Positions 52,650 to 61,938 of a stretch of DNA of 64,000 bases are shown piece after piece. Position numbers and translations under genes: made by a program. Numbering within the stretch: position 1 is the stretch's first letter; each line of letters starts with the position of its first letter. Source of the DNA: Fimbriimonadaceae bacterium. Its GTDB lineage: Bacteria; Armatimonadota; Fimbriimonadia; Fimbriimonadales; Fimbriimonadaceae. Where the stretch lies: the NCBI GenBank assembly GCA_019638775.1, contig JAHBTD010000001.1, forward strand, positions 1,268,165-1,332,164. The letters run 5' to 3'. The notes beneath the pieces were generated by a model, which was not told where the DNA came from, made no database searches, and saw only the letters and a list, made by a program, of their open reading frames with translations.

Positions 52650-54449
52650 CTTGCTGTGATCGAACAGTGTGCCGGGCTTCATCGCTTTGCCGTACATCCA
52701 CCCGGCTCGCAGGGTTTTCTGTTCTTCGGTGGCGTTCGGCAATTCGACGACTCGCTTTACCGTTCGCTTGCGGATTTGGACCGTTGACTTCACGGTGTCG
52801 GTGCCGCTTTCTCGCTTGATCGTGAGCGTCAGGACTTCACCCTCGGCGACGCTCTCGATGAGCGCGTTCATCGCCAGAACGCCCGACCGGGTGGTGTCGC
52901 CGCAGGCGGGCTTGCCGTTGATCGCCACGATGAGATCGCCGACCTTGAGCGCATCGCGGACGTCGGCGCGGGGGTTGCTCACCCGGATCGCCTTTTCCCC
53001 GGGCATGGGCGCCCAGTTGAACCCGAGGTCCTTGGTCTCCTCCTCCACATCCTTCATCTCCAGGCCCATACGAGCCAGCTGCTCGGGCACGGGCATATCC
53101 CCGGCGTCCATGACGATCTTGTCGTAGTAGGCGCCCATCTCGGGACCGCCGAAACGGATGCACTGCCGCCGAATCTCATCTTCGGGGAATCCCGCCTGAT
53201 CGTCTTTGCACATCTCCCAGAGAGCCTTCATCACATCGTCGAGCGAGCGCTTTCCGCCTGTGAGTCGCCGAATCTCGACGTCGAGGCAGAAGCCCGCCAC
53301 CCAGCCGTAGTTGTAGTAGCTGATGCGATAGCCGTTGCTGTTGCCGCGTCCGTTGTTCGTTTCACCGACGCGCATGCTTGCTTCGTGCGGGCTGACCTCC
53401 AAATGGGCGGCGTTGTTCTGCACGGCGTTGTGGTTGTTGACGAGGACGCGGTAAAGCTCCTGATCGTCAAAGAGGTTGTAGCGCGTGGGCAGGAGGTGCG
53501 CGTAGTAGTCGGTCACCCCCTCCAGCCACCACAGCGCGCCCGTTTTGGGGAGCTGAGTGTAGTCGAACGGGCCGAGCACGGCGGAGCGGATGCGCTTGAC
53601 GTTCCACAGGTGGAAGTATTCGTGCGAATAGACGCCGATGGTGCCCACTCCCATGCCTGCGGCCATGCTGATCGAGGTGCTGTTCAGGTGTTCCAAGCCG
53701 CCTGCGCCGTCTGTCCGGTCGTTGACGTTGAAGTGCCAGACGTAGTGCTTGAACGGCAGGCCGCTGAAGAAGTCGGCTTGGAAGTCGGAGATGTACTTGC
53801 AGATGCGGATGAGATAATCGCGGTCGACGAACTCCTTCGCGGCCCCTCGCAAGGCGATCGAGTGCGTCCTTCCCCGCGAAGCATAGGTGTCGATGATGAG
53901 GTCACCCATGGAGACGGGGCAGTCGGCAAAGACGTCGTAGGTGGGGGCCGAGTAGGTGTGCTCTGAGCCACGCACGGGGTCGAGGCCGGTTGCAATCTTC
54001 CAGTCTTTCGGGAGCTTGACGGCTAGGCGACAGTCCTCCTCCTTGCGTCCGACGACATACACGTAAGTTGCCGGGCCGGGGTACTCCAATGCTCCGGCAA
54101 CGAAGGCGCGGGGGACCGTGTAGGCGAATGTCACCTTCGTTCCGGGCTTGGCGATCATGCTCCAGGTGTAGGCGTTTGGCTGGCGCATTTCGATGGTCTG
54201 ACCGGCTCCGTCTTTGGCGGTGACTTCTTTCATCGTCCGTGACATCTCTTGCAGGCGGTAGCTTCCCGGGGCCCAGTTGGGGGCTTGGATGTCGGTGAAG
54301 GTAGTGTCGGCGGTGAAGCTGACGGCGACGCGAAGCTCTCCGGCGTCAGGCATGGGTTCGACGGTGTAGTCAATCGTTGCAAAGCTTTGGAGTGCGGCAA
54401 GTGCAAGACTGGAGATGAGGATAAAGCGGGAAAGAGGTTGACCGCGCAT
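52647..54449 (-). CDS. M61 family aminopeptidase with PDZ domain
   Basis: 600 residues, signal peptide (FILISSLALAALQSF). N-terminal beta domain, then GAGGLEHLNST and VYSHEYFHLWNVKRIR with HExxH as HEYFH, WWLEGVTDYYA carrying the third ligand Glu. A C-terminal PDZ (about 490-570; DALKVGDLIVAINGKPA) follows. Glycyl-aminopeptidase-like, outside the cytoplasm. The codons are C-rich. Confidence 0.92.
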   Translation of the reverse strand: MRGQPLSRFILISSLALAALQSFATIDYTVEPMPDAGELRVAVSFTADTTFTDIQAPNWAPGSYRLQEMSRTMKEVTAKDGAGQTIEMRQPNAYTWSMIAKPGTKVTFAYTVPRAFVAGALEYPGPATYVYVVGRKEEDCRLAVKLPKDWKIATGLDPVRGSEHTYSAPTYDVFADCPVSMGDLIIDTYASRGRTHSIALRGAAKEFVDRDYLIRICKYISDFQADFFSGLPFKHYVWHFNVNDRTDGAGGLEHLNSTSISMAAGMGVGTIGVYSHEYFHLWNVKRIRSAVLGPFDYTQLPKTGALWWLEGVTDYYAHLLPTRYNLFDDQELYRVLVNNHNAVQNNAAHLEVSPHEASMRVGETNNGRGNSNGYRISYYNYGWVAGFCLDVEIRRLTGGKRSLDDVMKALWEMCKDDQAGFPEDEIRRQCIRFGGPEMGAYYDKIVMDAGDMPVPEQLARMGLEMKDVEEETKDLGFNWAPMPGEKAIRVSNPRADVRDALKVGDLIVAINGKPACGDTTRSGVLAMNALIESVAEGEVLTLTIKRESGTDTVKSTVQIRKRTVKRVVELPNATEEQKTLRAGWMYGKAMKPGTLFDHSK

Positions 54450-54504
54450 GATCGTATTATAGCGGGGTTGGTGGGAGCTGGGAGTTGGGAGCTATGCCTT
54501 TGTA

Positions 54505-54532
54505 GCCTCAATCCTTGGGGGAGGATTGAGGC
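54505..54532. repeat. GCCTCA/TGAGGC hairpin
   Basis: GCCTCAATCCT, TGGGGG, AGGATTGAGGC: perfect 11-bp stem, flanked by TA before and ATT after as in the copies at 15785 and 45468. Confidence 0.85.
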
Positions 54533-54571
54533 ATTGTGTCGGCATCCCATCTCGCTATACTGGGACAAGAG

Positions 54572-55219
54572 ATGACACACGAGCAAGCGGACGAAATCGT
54601 CGACGGCTTATCTTCGGCGGGGTCAGTCTTCCCTAGAAAGCTGACAGAGGCTGAATATTCTGCATTCCTCGATGTGACGGTCAGTGTCGGCTGCTTTTAC
54701 CCAATGATCGACTTAGAGTATAAGCCTGCTTACGCGGACCTGTTCTGCGATCAGGTCCAGCAAGATCGATTGGCAGCGTTAAGGGCGGGTGCTCCTCTCA
54801 ATGCAGAAGAGCAACAACTCTGGGATGACAAGTGCGATTCGCGCACATTCTACGCGACTGCAATATGGATTGAGAAGATAGTTAGCACACGAACAAAGCG
54901 GGCAGCCTACTTGCTGGCACAGACCGTTGAATGCGGTCAAGGAAGCGACTTTGTATCCGCTTACGCCCCCACACGCAACATCAAATGGCTGCGTGATACG
55001 ATTCTCGAACGAACATCCGACTGGTTCGGCTTAGACTGCTCGATAGAGAGTCAATTCCCTGAAGAAAGAAAGCTGGCGGACGAAATACAAAGCTTATGGC
55101 AGGAGCAGTGCATACCCACCGGAGATAGGCTAGATAAGCAGCTCGTGGAAGAGATACAGCAGACAGTTGCGTCAGCAGAGAGATGGCAAGCGCAGGCACA
55201 GCTGTCTGGCGAGCCATAG
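54572..55219 (+). CDS. Hypothetical protein
   Basis: ATG 54572; a GTG at 54536 lies in the hairpin flank. 215 residues: LTEAEYSAFLDVTVSVGCFY, YADLFCDQVQQDRLAALRAG, EIVSTRTK-type helices and a charged C-terminus. Mostly helical, no membrane part, no family recognised. It is divergent from the M61 gene and convergent with the M14 gene. Confidence 0.6.
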   Translation: MTHEQADEIVDGLSSAGSVFPRKLTEAEYSAFLDVTVSVGCFYPMIDLEYKPAYADLFCDQVQQDRLAALRAGAPLNAEEQQLWDDKCDSRTFYATAIWIEKIVSTRTKRAAYLLAQTVECGQGSDFVSAYAPTRNIKWLRDTILERTSDWFGLDCSIESQFPEERKLADEIQSLWQEQCIPTGDRLDKQLVEEIQQTVASAERWQAQAQLSGEP

Positions 55220-55287
55220 TCCAGTCAATGCCGACTCTGTCGCAAGACACAGCATCAAGTCTTCGTCGGACTCCATTCTCGAAGGTT

Positions 55288-57852
55288 TCAGCTACCCAAA
55301 ATCATCGCATTCAGCAGCATCTTAAAGTGTCCAGGCCACATTGCTCGCTCGCTCGGGTCGAACATAAAGATCACCGCACGACCTCGTCCCACTGACTCTT
55401 CGTGCGCCCAGACCGTCCCAGCAAGGGCTTTGTTGGTGTCTTCGCCCCACGTCCAGCCCGAGAGCAACCGAACTTTCTCGGCTTCGGCGGGCAGAAGCAC
55501 CGCGCCTTCGTTCACTTTCTTAGCTTTGTAATAGGTGGTTCCATCGACCGGGATCGCTATCCGAACCGTCTCGTCCTTTTCACGGGGATAGCCATAGCTC
55601 AAGAAGGACTTGGGATCGATTGCTGCTTCAAAGAGCGTTCCAGGGAGGTAGGGCGGATCCTTATCTTTGTCCAGCTTCGATTCTTTGAGATCGACATAGC
55701 TCTTTTCACCCACGGCGGCCCTAGCGCCGAAGAAGACCGCACAGCCTCCTGCCTCTACCCACTCCTTAAACTTTGCCGTCGAGGCCGCGCCACCCGGGAG
55801 AACGATGCATGTGTACTCGCTAAGATCGCCGTTGAGGGCTCGTGAGCTAAGGGGAGTGAAATCTAACTCAAAGACACGCTCCATTAAGTACCAGAACGGG
55901 CCATATCCGGTTGAGCCGGTTGAACTGCCAAAGACGACGCCAATCTTTGGCTTTTTGATTGGGGCAACCTGATCGGAACCGGGGCCGTAGCGCTCGGCCT
56001 CGGGATAGCCGCTTGTGATGGGCCAGAAGGTGACGCCGAACTTACCGGCGATCGCTTCGAGCTTCTTGGTGTAGCCGTCTTCGTTCCGTCCTCGGAGAAT
56101 TAAGAACGAGCCCTTGGGAATCGTGCCCGTTGCCATTTTTAGGTCTTTGCTGGTGCCGTAGCACTTTACGCCCTGCTGGGCAAGTGCAGCGATGGCGAGG
56201 ATGTCGTCCTGATCGGTGTAAGGGAGCCAAAAGCCAACCGTGGCCTTTTCAGGCTCATACAGCCCGCCGCCTACTTCCCAGCCGCCGGTTGCCACAACTT
56301 CGGGAGTGGACTCACACCACCAAGCTTTAACGTTGAAGAGGTAAGGGAGTCCCCAGCCGGTGAGGTCGTAGAACTCATAGTTTCCAGAATCAGGATCGCT
56401 GTCTTCCTTTTTCTCAAGCTCACGCCGTCGAATCTGTTCTTTGAGGAACTCTGGCTCGAAGTCGCTTCCCGGCTCAAGGAGGGCTTTGGCGAGCTGTCCC
56501 CGCGCTTGGGCCATTTCGATAACCAGCGAACCGGCAGGAAACTCGGTGGACTCTTTAACGCCGGTCCAGTAGTTGTTGGCGTCCTCTTGCTTCCAAGCCT
56601 TTCCAGCGACAGTGAATTCGATGCCGTGTCGAAGTAGGAGTCCGGCAAGTCTATCGAGTGGTCGGAAGTCTTCGGATGTGATGACGACGCGCTTGAATTT
56701 GCCCGCGTGAGCGCCAGTAACGCCCTTGAGTTTGAAGCTGAGGAATGAGGTCAGCAACTCTTCTCGCTTTGCCGCCGATTCTTGGATCACCGACATCGCC
56801 GAGACGAAATGCCCCGCCATCCCATCGCGGAGGGTCAGGATCGTGTCGTCGTCACGCTTTCCGGAGAGGACACGTCCTCCGTCGGTTTCGTGGGTCATCC
56901 CGATCGCCCCATTCAAAGAGGTCCAGCTATCGAGGTAGCCCGCGTAATAGAGGTCGAACGTGTCCTTGATAAAGTACATCCAGCCGTTCTTGTCGAAGTT
57001 CTTTCCGATGGCTCGCCCGAACGCTTCGGTCCATTTGTTCATCCGGTCGCGGTCGGCGTTGGCGTTCTGCGACATTGCGTTGGGTGGGAAGAAATAGTTG
57101 CGCACCTGCCCGTGCTGATCGACATACACCTGGGGATTCCACTTCTGGAACTCTTTGACTTCGGCGCGAGATTCGTCCTGGGAGAGGATAATGCGGTCGC
57201 GGTTCATATCGAACCGGTAATGGTTTGCCCTACCTGTCATTGAACTGGGAGTTTCGCGCTCGAAGGCGTTCCGTTCCGGGCTGCCGACGGCGACCGAGTT
57301 GTACCAAACGACGTACCGCTCGTGTCCATCGGGGTTGTATGCCGGGTTCACGAAGACAACCGTGTTCTCCAGCGTCTTTTCAACGGTGGCGTTTTTAGAG
57401 GCGGCGAGGTTGTAGATGAGCCACATCCCAGACTCGAACGAGGCCGTCTCGTCGCCGTGGATGCACTCGTTGATCCACACAAACGCGGGCTGCCTTTTGA
57501 TGATCGCGGAGTAGTCGGTTCCTGGCTTGGGGTTCGCCAAGGTCTCCATGTCCTTGCGTATCTCTTCCAGCCTGGCAATGTTTTTTGGCGAGCTGATCAC
57601 TGCCACGCGAAGGGGACGGCCTTCGGGGGTCTTGCCGTAGTTAATGACCTTCATCCGGTCGGAGGCTTTCTGCTCGATCCCTCTGAGCACTCGCTCCTGG
57701 TCGGCATAGACGGTGTGACGCTCTCCGGGCTGATATCCCAAAATCGACTCTGGTTTGGGGATCGCCGAATTGTAGGGCGCATACCCGTGGAAGTCGAACG
57801 GTTTGGGCGCAAGGCTGAGCAGACTGTAGGCGAGAAGTGTGGTGACAAGCAC
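55288..57852 (-). CDS. M14 zinc carboxypeptidase, large secreted form
   Basis: GTG start. 854 residues. After a signal (LVTTLLAYSLLSLAP), the M14 domain shows zinc ligands in NECIHGDETASFESG and YVDQHGQVRNYFFPPN, Arg in YRFDMNRDR and catalytic Glu in IGMTHETDGGR. The C-terminal 450 residues include a GATase-like region (TCIVLPGGAASTAKFKEWVE) resembling ThuA/DJ-1 folds. Probably digests peptides outside the cell. Confidence 0.88.
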   Translation of the reverse strand: MLVTTLLAYSLLSLAPKPFDFHGYAPYNSAIPKPESILGYQPGERHTVYADQERVLRGIEQKASDRMKVINYGKTPEGRPLRVAVISSPKNIARLEEIRKDMETLANPKPGTDYSAIIKRQPAFVWINECIHGDETASFESGMWLIYNLAASKNATVEKTLENTVVFVNPAYNPDGHERYVVWYNSVAVGSPERNAFERETPSSMTGRANHYRFDMNRDRIILSQDESRAEVKEFQKWNPQVYVDQHGQVRNYFFPPNAMSQNANADRDRMNKWTEAFGRAIGKNFDKNGWMYFIKDTFDLYYAGYLDSWTSLNGAIGMTHETDGGRVLSGKRDDDTILTLRDGMAGHFVSAMSVIQESAAKREELLTSFLSFKLKGVTGAHAGKFKRVVITSEDFRPLDRLAGLLLRHGIEFTVAGKAWKQEDANNYWTGVKESTEFPAGSLVIEMAQARGQLAKALLEPGSDFEPEFLKEQIRRRELEKKEDSDPDSGNYEFYDLTGWGLPYLFNVKAWWCESTPEVVATGGWEVGGGLYEPEKATVGFWLPYTDQDDILAIAALAQQGVKCYGTSKDLKMATGTIPKGSFLILRGRNEDGYTKKLEAIAGKFGVTFWPITSGYPEAERYGPGSDQVAPIKKPKIGVVFGSSTGSTGYGPFWYLMERVFELDFTPLSSRALNGDLSEYTCIVLPGGAASTAKFKEWVEAGGCAVFFGARAAVGEKSYVDLKESKLDKDKDPPYLPGTLFEAAIDPKSFLSYGYPREKDETVRIAIPVDGTTYYKAKKVNEGAVLLPAEAEKVRLLSGWTWGEDTNKALAGTVWAHEESVGRGRAVIFMFDPSERAMWPGHFKMLLNAMILGS

Positions 57853-57942
57853 AAGCGGATTATACGCCCGTGGGGGTCGTATGAAGGTAAGTCCCCGCCC
57901 CTATGGCTTTGGAGCGGGGTGGTTGGGAGATGAGATGAAAGG

Positions 57943-58746
57943 CTAACCGATAGAGAATTCTCTTTCCGAGACTCTCTGCCACGTTACGTCAAGTGCACGC
58001 GCAACCAGATCGAGGACCTGCTTGAGCGATACTTCGTCGAGTTTGATCTCGTCAATGACCACTCCTTCGACCTTGCTCGCGTCAATCTTGATGTCGGCGA
58101 GTGAGGCAAGCGCTCTGCAAATCTGATCGGCGGTTGCGCCTTTCAGTTCTATCGTGAACTTTGTCTCCATCACGTCTTGGATGGCGAGGGATTCACAAAC
58201 GACGTCCTCAGTTTCGACGAGGCGAATACCAAGGTGGTCGGTAAGCTTTGCATCGACGGACTCAACGATGTTGAGCTCGGGGAGATCCTGGGCTTCGGTT
58301 GCGTCCACGGCATCGATGGCCCCCGCATCGACCAGCTTCGCGCCAATGATCAGTCGCGGAGCATCCGTAGGCTCGATGTCGGCCACATCGATCGGGTCGA
58401 ACACGGTGACGGTGCCCATTTCATCGATGTCTGCGATTTTGTCCGGGTCAAGCAGTTTGACGTTTACGACGAGGTGCCGACCGTCGAACAACTCGATATC
58501 CGACACGTCAACGATGTCCTTGGGGTCGAGCAATTTAACGTCGTCGATGAGGAGCGAGCCGTCGATCAACTTGACGTCTTTTGCCAGATGGGTACTATCG
58601 ATCATGTCGATAGCCTGAAGGGGCTGTTGGCTTTCATGTGACTTTGCTGCGGACCCCAAAGGGACTGCGGCCAGAGTTGCGAAACCGAGGGCTGCGATCG
58701 CTGCTAGGCTTGCAGCCCCTCTGTTTTTGATTGTGTTTCTTTTCAT
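57943..58746 (-). CDS. Exported Asp-rich protein homologous to the sensor's extracytoplasmic part
   Basis: Start 58746. 267 residues. MKRNTIKNRGAASLAAIAAL matches the segment MNSRSIKSRGAASISLVSAT of the adjacent BlaR1-like protein. Residues 45-150 repeat an Asp/Leu/Val pattern (VKLIDGSLLIDDVKLLDPKD and VNVKLLDPDKIADIDEM). Residues 203-267 form an STN-like domain (KLDEVSLKQVLDLVARALDV, RVSEREFSIG), almost parallel to the sensor's end (RTLLDVLSKSTGVKWTHVSE). It looks like a partial duplication. Role in signalling is inferred from position. Confidence 0.75.
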   Translation of the reverse strand: MKRNTIKNRGAASLAAIAALGFATLAAVPLGSAAKSHESQQPLQAIDMIDSTHLAKDVKLIDGSLLIDDVKLLDPKDIVDVSDIELFDGRHLVVNVKLLDPDKIADIDEMGTVTVFDPIDVADIEPTDAPRLIIGAKLVDAGAIDAVDATEAQDLPELNIVESVDAKLTDHLGIRLVETEDVVCESLAIQDVMETKFTIELKGATADQICRALASLADIKIDASKVEGVVIDEIKLDEVSLKQVLDLVARALDVTWQRVSEREFSIG

Positions 58747-58818
58747 GTGACTGGTTCTCCTATGTTTCATAGGCTCTTCTGGCGCGCCGACGCGCACAGC
58801 GCAATCCAGAAACTTAGG

Positions 58819-60195
58819 CTATCCCTCAAACCTGAACTCACGTTCGGAGACGTGGGTCCACTTCACTCCAGTGCTCTTTGAAAGAACATCGAGCAACGTC
58901 CGCAGACTGATCTTGTCAAATTTGGCGGTGATGTGGAGGCCGTCGATCACGCCAGGATCGACCTTCACTCCCAACTTGTCCGACGCGATCTTGAGCAGTG
59001 CGCCAGCCTGGATATCTGAATACGAAAGCGTAAGTGTCTGGTCGAGAACGAGGTCTCGGGGCTCGTTGCTTCCGACCATTTCGATATTCACGAGCTGGTC
59101 TGGGTCGAGGATGATCGTCGGAACCTCTTCGGCGCTGATGGGGCTGACTGGGGAGATCGCATCCTGGGGCACCATGATGACGCTATCGTCTGGCTTCGTC
59201 GTGGCCTTTCGGGGAGTCGCCGAGATCGGGATTGCAACGAGTAGGGCAAGGACGGTCGCCGAGACAAGGGAGATGCTGGCCGCGCCGCGTGACTTGATGG
59301 AGCGGCTGTTCATGTTTTCGATTCGCTGGCTCAGCGATTTGAACTCTCGTGTGACGGAATAAACCGTTGACGGGGGGTAGGGCCGCTTGCACGCGACGTG
59401 AATGAGGAGTTCGCAGTACGCTTTTCGGCCGATGTTCGTGATGCGCAGAACTTCGCGGTCGCACAGCAGTTCGCTTTGAGAGGCGAATGCACACCTGGAA
59501 AGCCAGACGAGGGGGTTAAAGAAGAATAGGCATCCAGAAAAGGCCGCCAGCCAGCCGACGATGAGGTCGCCATGCTTGATGTGAGTCATTTCGTGAACGA
59601 GAATGGCCTCCTCTCGCGCTTGATCCAGGCTGCCGATCAAGGATTGCGGCCAGCAGATCACAGGTTGGATCACACCCGAAACGCACGGTGTTTTGATCTC
59701 TTCCGATACGATAATCTTTGGCGTTCGCCTCAGGCCGACTTGATGAGCGATCTTCTCAACGAGGCTGTTGAGGCTTGGCTCCGCGATGGATGCCGATTGC
59801 ATTCCGCGCTTGAATCTGAATTCGCGGTAGGTGAGGAGTGTGACGGAGGTCAGCGCGCCCACAACCCAAAGAAGCATTAGCCACGACGGCAATCCACCCT
59901 TCTCACGATCTGCAGAAGCAGTGGGCTGGTTCTGCATCAGGAGCGTGTCGCTGGGCTGTCCTTCCAACTTGCTAATGATGAGGGTCCCGGTGTTGGCTTC
60001 GGGAAGAATGGGCAGGGGCAGCGAGACGGCGAGCCCGATTATCAGGTGCAAAAAGGCGATGCTCCACAAAATGCTGCGCAGGCGTGGGTGGGAGAACGCG
60101 GCCCGTGACGTGATAAACCACACGAGCGCGAGCAGGATACTTCCTTGAACGCAGGTCCAAATCAAGCGCTCCAGAAGCAGACTCGGCTCAATCAT
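58819..60195 (-). CDS. BlaR1/MecR1-like M56 membrane peptidase with STN-like sensor end
   Basis: 458 residues. Four N-terminal helices, M56 domain with EEAILVHEMTHIKHGD (HExxH at 201-205) and LLCDREVL, a further helix (about 305-325), then an exported tail. The usual penicillin-binding sensor domain is replaced by a short STN-like domain (TAKFDKISLRTLLDVLSKST, VSEREFRFEG). It overlaps blaI by 8 bases. Expected action: signal outside leads to cleavage of the repressor. The ligand is unknown. Confidence 0.85.
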   Translation of the reverse strand: MIEPSLLLERLIWTCVQGSILLALVWFITSRAAFSHPRLRSILWSIAFLHLIIGLAVSLPLPILPEANTGTLIISKLEGQPSDTLLMQNQPTASADREKGGLPSWLMLLWVVGALTSVTLLTYREFRFKRGMQSASIAEPSLNSLVEKIAHQVGLRRTPKIIVSEEIKTPCVSGVIQPVICWPQSLIGSLDQAREEAILVHEMTHIKHGDLIVGWLAAFSGCLFFFNPLVWLSRCAFASQSELLCDREVLRITNIGRKAYCELLIHVACKRPYPPSTVYSVTREFKSLSQRIENMNSRSIKSRGAASISLVSATVLALLVAIPISATPRKATTKPDDSVIMVPQDAISPVSPISAEEVPTIILDPDQLVNIEMVGSNEPRDLVLDQTLTLSYSDIQAGALLKIASDKLGVKVDPGVIDGLHITAKFDKISLRTLLDVLSKSTGVKWTHVSEREFRFEG

Positions 60196-60577
60196 CGCTG
60201 CCCTCTTCCTCGACCCTCATGGCGAGCTTTCGTAAAACCGCCTCTTCTTCTGCAGTGAGCCCCTTCGACTGAGCGAGGTAAGCCACGATTGGGGAGGTGT
60301 CGTGGCTTAAACTCTCGCGGACGAAATCTTTCACGACGCCAAGGAAGAACGCCGACGCGGGCACCTTGGAGAAGTAAGCGTAAGTGCCGTCTTTGATCTC
60401 ACGATCGAGGAAGCCCTTCTTGCGCAGGCGCTCCATGACCGTTTGAACGGTTGTTCGTGCGTAGCCTTGTTCCTCTCCGTAGCTTCCGGCTACTTCGCCG
60501 ACCGTTGAGGGTCCACGAGTGACCAAGAAGCGAAGGACTTCGAATTCAAGCTTTCCGAGTTTTGCAAGTTTTCTCAT
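60188..60577 (-). CDS. BlaI/MecI-family repressor
   Basis: ATG 60577 is chosen because the upstream in-frame ATG (60595) lies in the promoter/operator. 129 residues: LAKLGKLEFEVLRFLVTRGP, YARTTVQTVMERLRKKGFLD (recognition helix) and the beta-wing DGTYAYFSKVPASAF, then dimer helices. It likely represses itself and the M56 gene until cleaved. Confidence 0.9.
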   Translation of the reverse strand: MRKLAKLGKLEFEVLRFLVTRGPSTVGEVAGSYGEEQGYARTTVQTVMERLRKKGFLDREIKDGTYAYFSKVPASAFFLGVVKDFVRESLSHDTSPIVAYLAQSKGLTAEEEAVLRKLAMRVEEEGSDD

Positions 60578-60593
60578 GACTACATCCGTAATC
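60578..60593 (-). promoter_or_regulatory. BlaI-type operator
   Basis: GACTAC-ATCC-GTAATC, a 16-bp imperfect palindrome with the TAC...GTA core of BlaI/MecI boxes, directly against the start codon. Read leftward, TTGACT near 60622-60617 may be the -35 element. Confidence 0.55.
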
Positions 60594-60648
60594 ATGATTC
60601 AAGACGCATTGTTGAGTCAAGTTAGTTCCCAAATCGCTTTAGAAAGTG

Positions 60649-61683
60649 TTAGCGGTTGGCCTGACCCCGCAGTTCCTCGACCGATTTCATCCCACGCTTT
60701 GCCAGCTCTGCAGCAAGATGAGCCAGCGAGTTCGGGGCCATCATCGGTCCGCCGTAAATCCACCCCGTATAGACCTGAACCAGGTGCGCGCCGAGCTCGA
60801 TCTTGCGCACGACGTCCTCCCCGGTAAAGACTCCACCAACGCCGATGATGACCATATTTGGATCAGTAGATCGGGCGATCTCGGCAAGCATCTGGTCGGA
60901 AAGGGTCTTCAGCGGTTTCCCGGAGAGTCCTCCTGCTTGATTCGGATCACGCTGGAGGACATCCCGCCGGATGGTTGTGTTCGTGGCGATAATGCCGGTG
61001 AGGTTCATTTCGTGGGCGACTTGGACGACATCTTGGAGTTCGGCGGGAGAGAGGTCGGGGGCGACTTTGACGAACGTCGGGCGTTTGTCGTCGATCTGCT
61101 TCATGCCGGTAAGAATCTCTATCAGCGGCCCTTTTTCTTGCAGCCCTCGCAGGCCGGGGGTGTTGGGCGAGGAGACATTGACGACGAAGTAGTCGCCCAA
61201 CCCGTGCAACAGTTGGTAGCTCCCGGCGTAGTCTTTCGCGGCGTCTTCCACTGGTGTGATCTTGGATTTGCCGAGGTTGACTCCGACGGGAATGCTGGGA
61301 GAGGCGATGCGAAGGCGGTCGGCGATGCGGGCCGCGCCGTCGTTGTTGAAGCCGAAGCGGTTGACGATGGCCTGCTCTTCGGGGATGCGAAAAAGCCGGG
61401 GCTTGGGGTTGCCGGGCTGGGGGTGAAAGGTGGCGGTGCCGACCTCGATAAAGCCAAAGCCGAGGTCCTCCCACTGGTCAACAGCGACTGCATTCTTGTC
61501 AAAACCTGCCGCCAAGCCAAGGGGGTTCGCGAATCGGACGCCGAAGAGGGTTTGCTCCAGGCTCGGATGGGTGAATCTGGGGACTTGGGCAAGGCCCGAC
61601 TGAATCGCCGCCATGCCCATGTTGTGGGCTTCTTCAGCGTCGAGCTGGAAGAGGAGTGGGCGAAGTAGGGGCCAGAGGTCCAT
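60649..61683 (-). CDS. pyrD: Dihydroorotate dehydrogenase (quinone), class 2
   Basis: ATG 61683 (MDLWPLLRPLLFQLDAEEAH); the frame upstream runs into repeats. 344 residues. GLAAGFDKNA, FGFIEVGTATFHPQPGNPKP, NRFGFNND, FVVNVSSPNTPGLRGLQ with the catalytic Ser, and IIGVGGVFTGED (FMN). The N-terminal helix binds the membrane for quinone access. Oxidises dihydroorotate in pyrimidine synthesis. Confidence 0.95.
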   Translation of the reverse strand: MDLWPLLRPLLFQLDAEEAHNMGMAAIQSGLAQVPRFTHPSLEQTLFGVRFANPLGLAAGFDKNAVAVDQWEDLGFGFIEVGTATFHPQPGNPKPRLFRIPEEQAIVNRFGFNNDGAARIADRLRIASPSIPVGVNLGKSKITPVEDAAKDYAGSYQLLHGLGDYFVVNVSSPNTPGLRGLQEKGPLIEILTGMKQIDDKRPTFVKVAPDLSPAELQDVVQVAHEMNLTGIIATNTTIRRDVLQRDPNQAGGLSGKPLKTLSDQMLAEIARSTDPNMVIIGVGGVFTGEDVVRKIELGAHLVQVYTGWIYGGPMMAPNSLAHLAAELAKRGMKSVEELRGQANR

Positions 61684-61689
61684 TAGGGT

Positions 61690-61860
61690 GATTATGGCGG
61701 GTTGGAGAGGTAAGGGTTGAAGGACTGTAAGGGCAGTAAGGATCGTAAGGAGGTAAGGACGCAAGGGAAGGAAGCATTGCCGTAACGGCGCACTGTCGCA
61801 GGCCGGCATTGCTTAAGGACCTTGCTCCCGCCTTACGACCCTTACCATCCTTACGCCCGT
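61690..61860. repeat. GTAAGG tandem repeats with inverted partner
   Basis: GTAAGGGTT, GTAAGGGCA, GTAAGGATC, GTAAGGAG in 8-17 bp steps on the left; CCTTACGACCCTTACCATCC on the right reads the same motif inverted. Located upstream of pyrD. A related stretch of GTAAGG/TTGTAA lies at 10376-10425. Confidence 0.6.
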
Positions 61861-61938
61861 TCCGGCCCAATAGAGTATCATCGTCTCGGTCGGGCTCAAT
61901 TGAACCGGACAAAAACTCTCGGAGGATGATGTGAAGAG

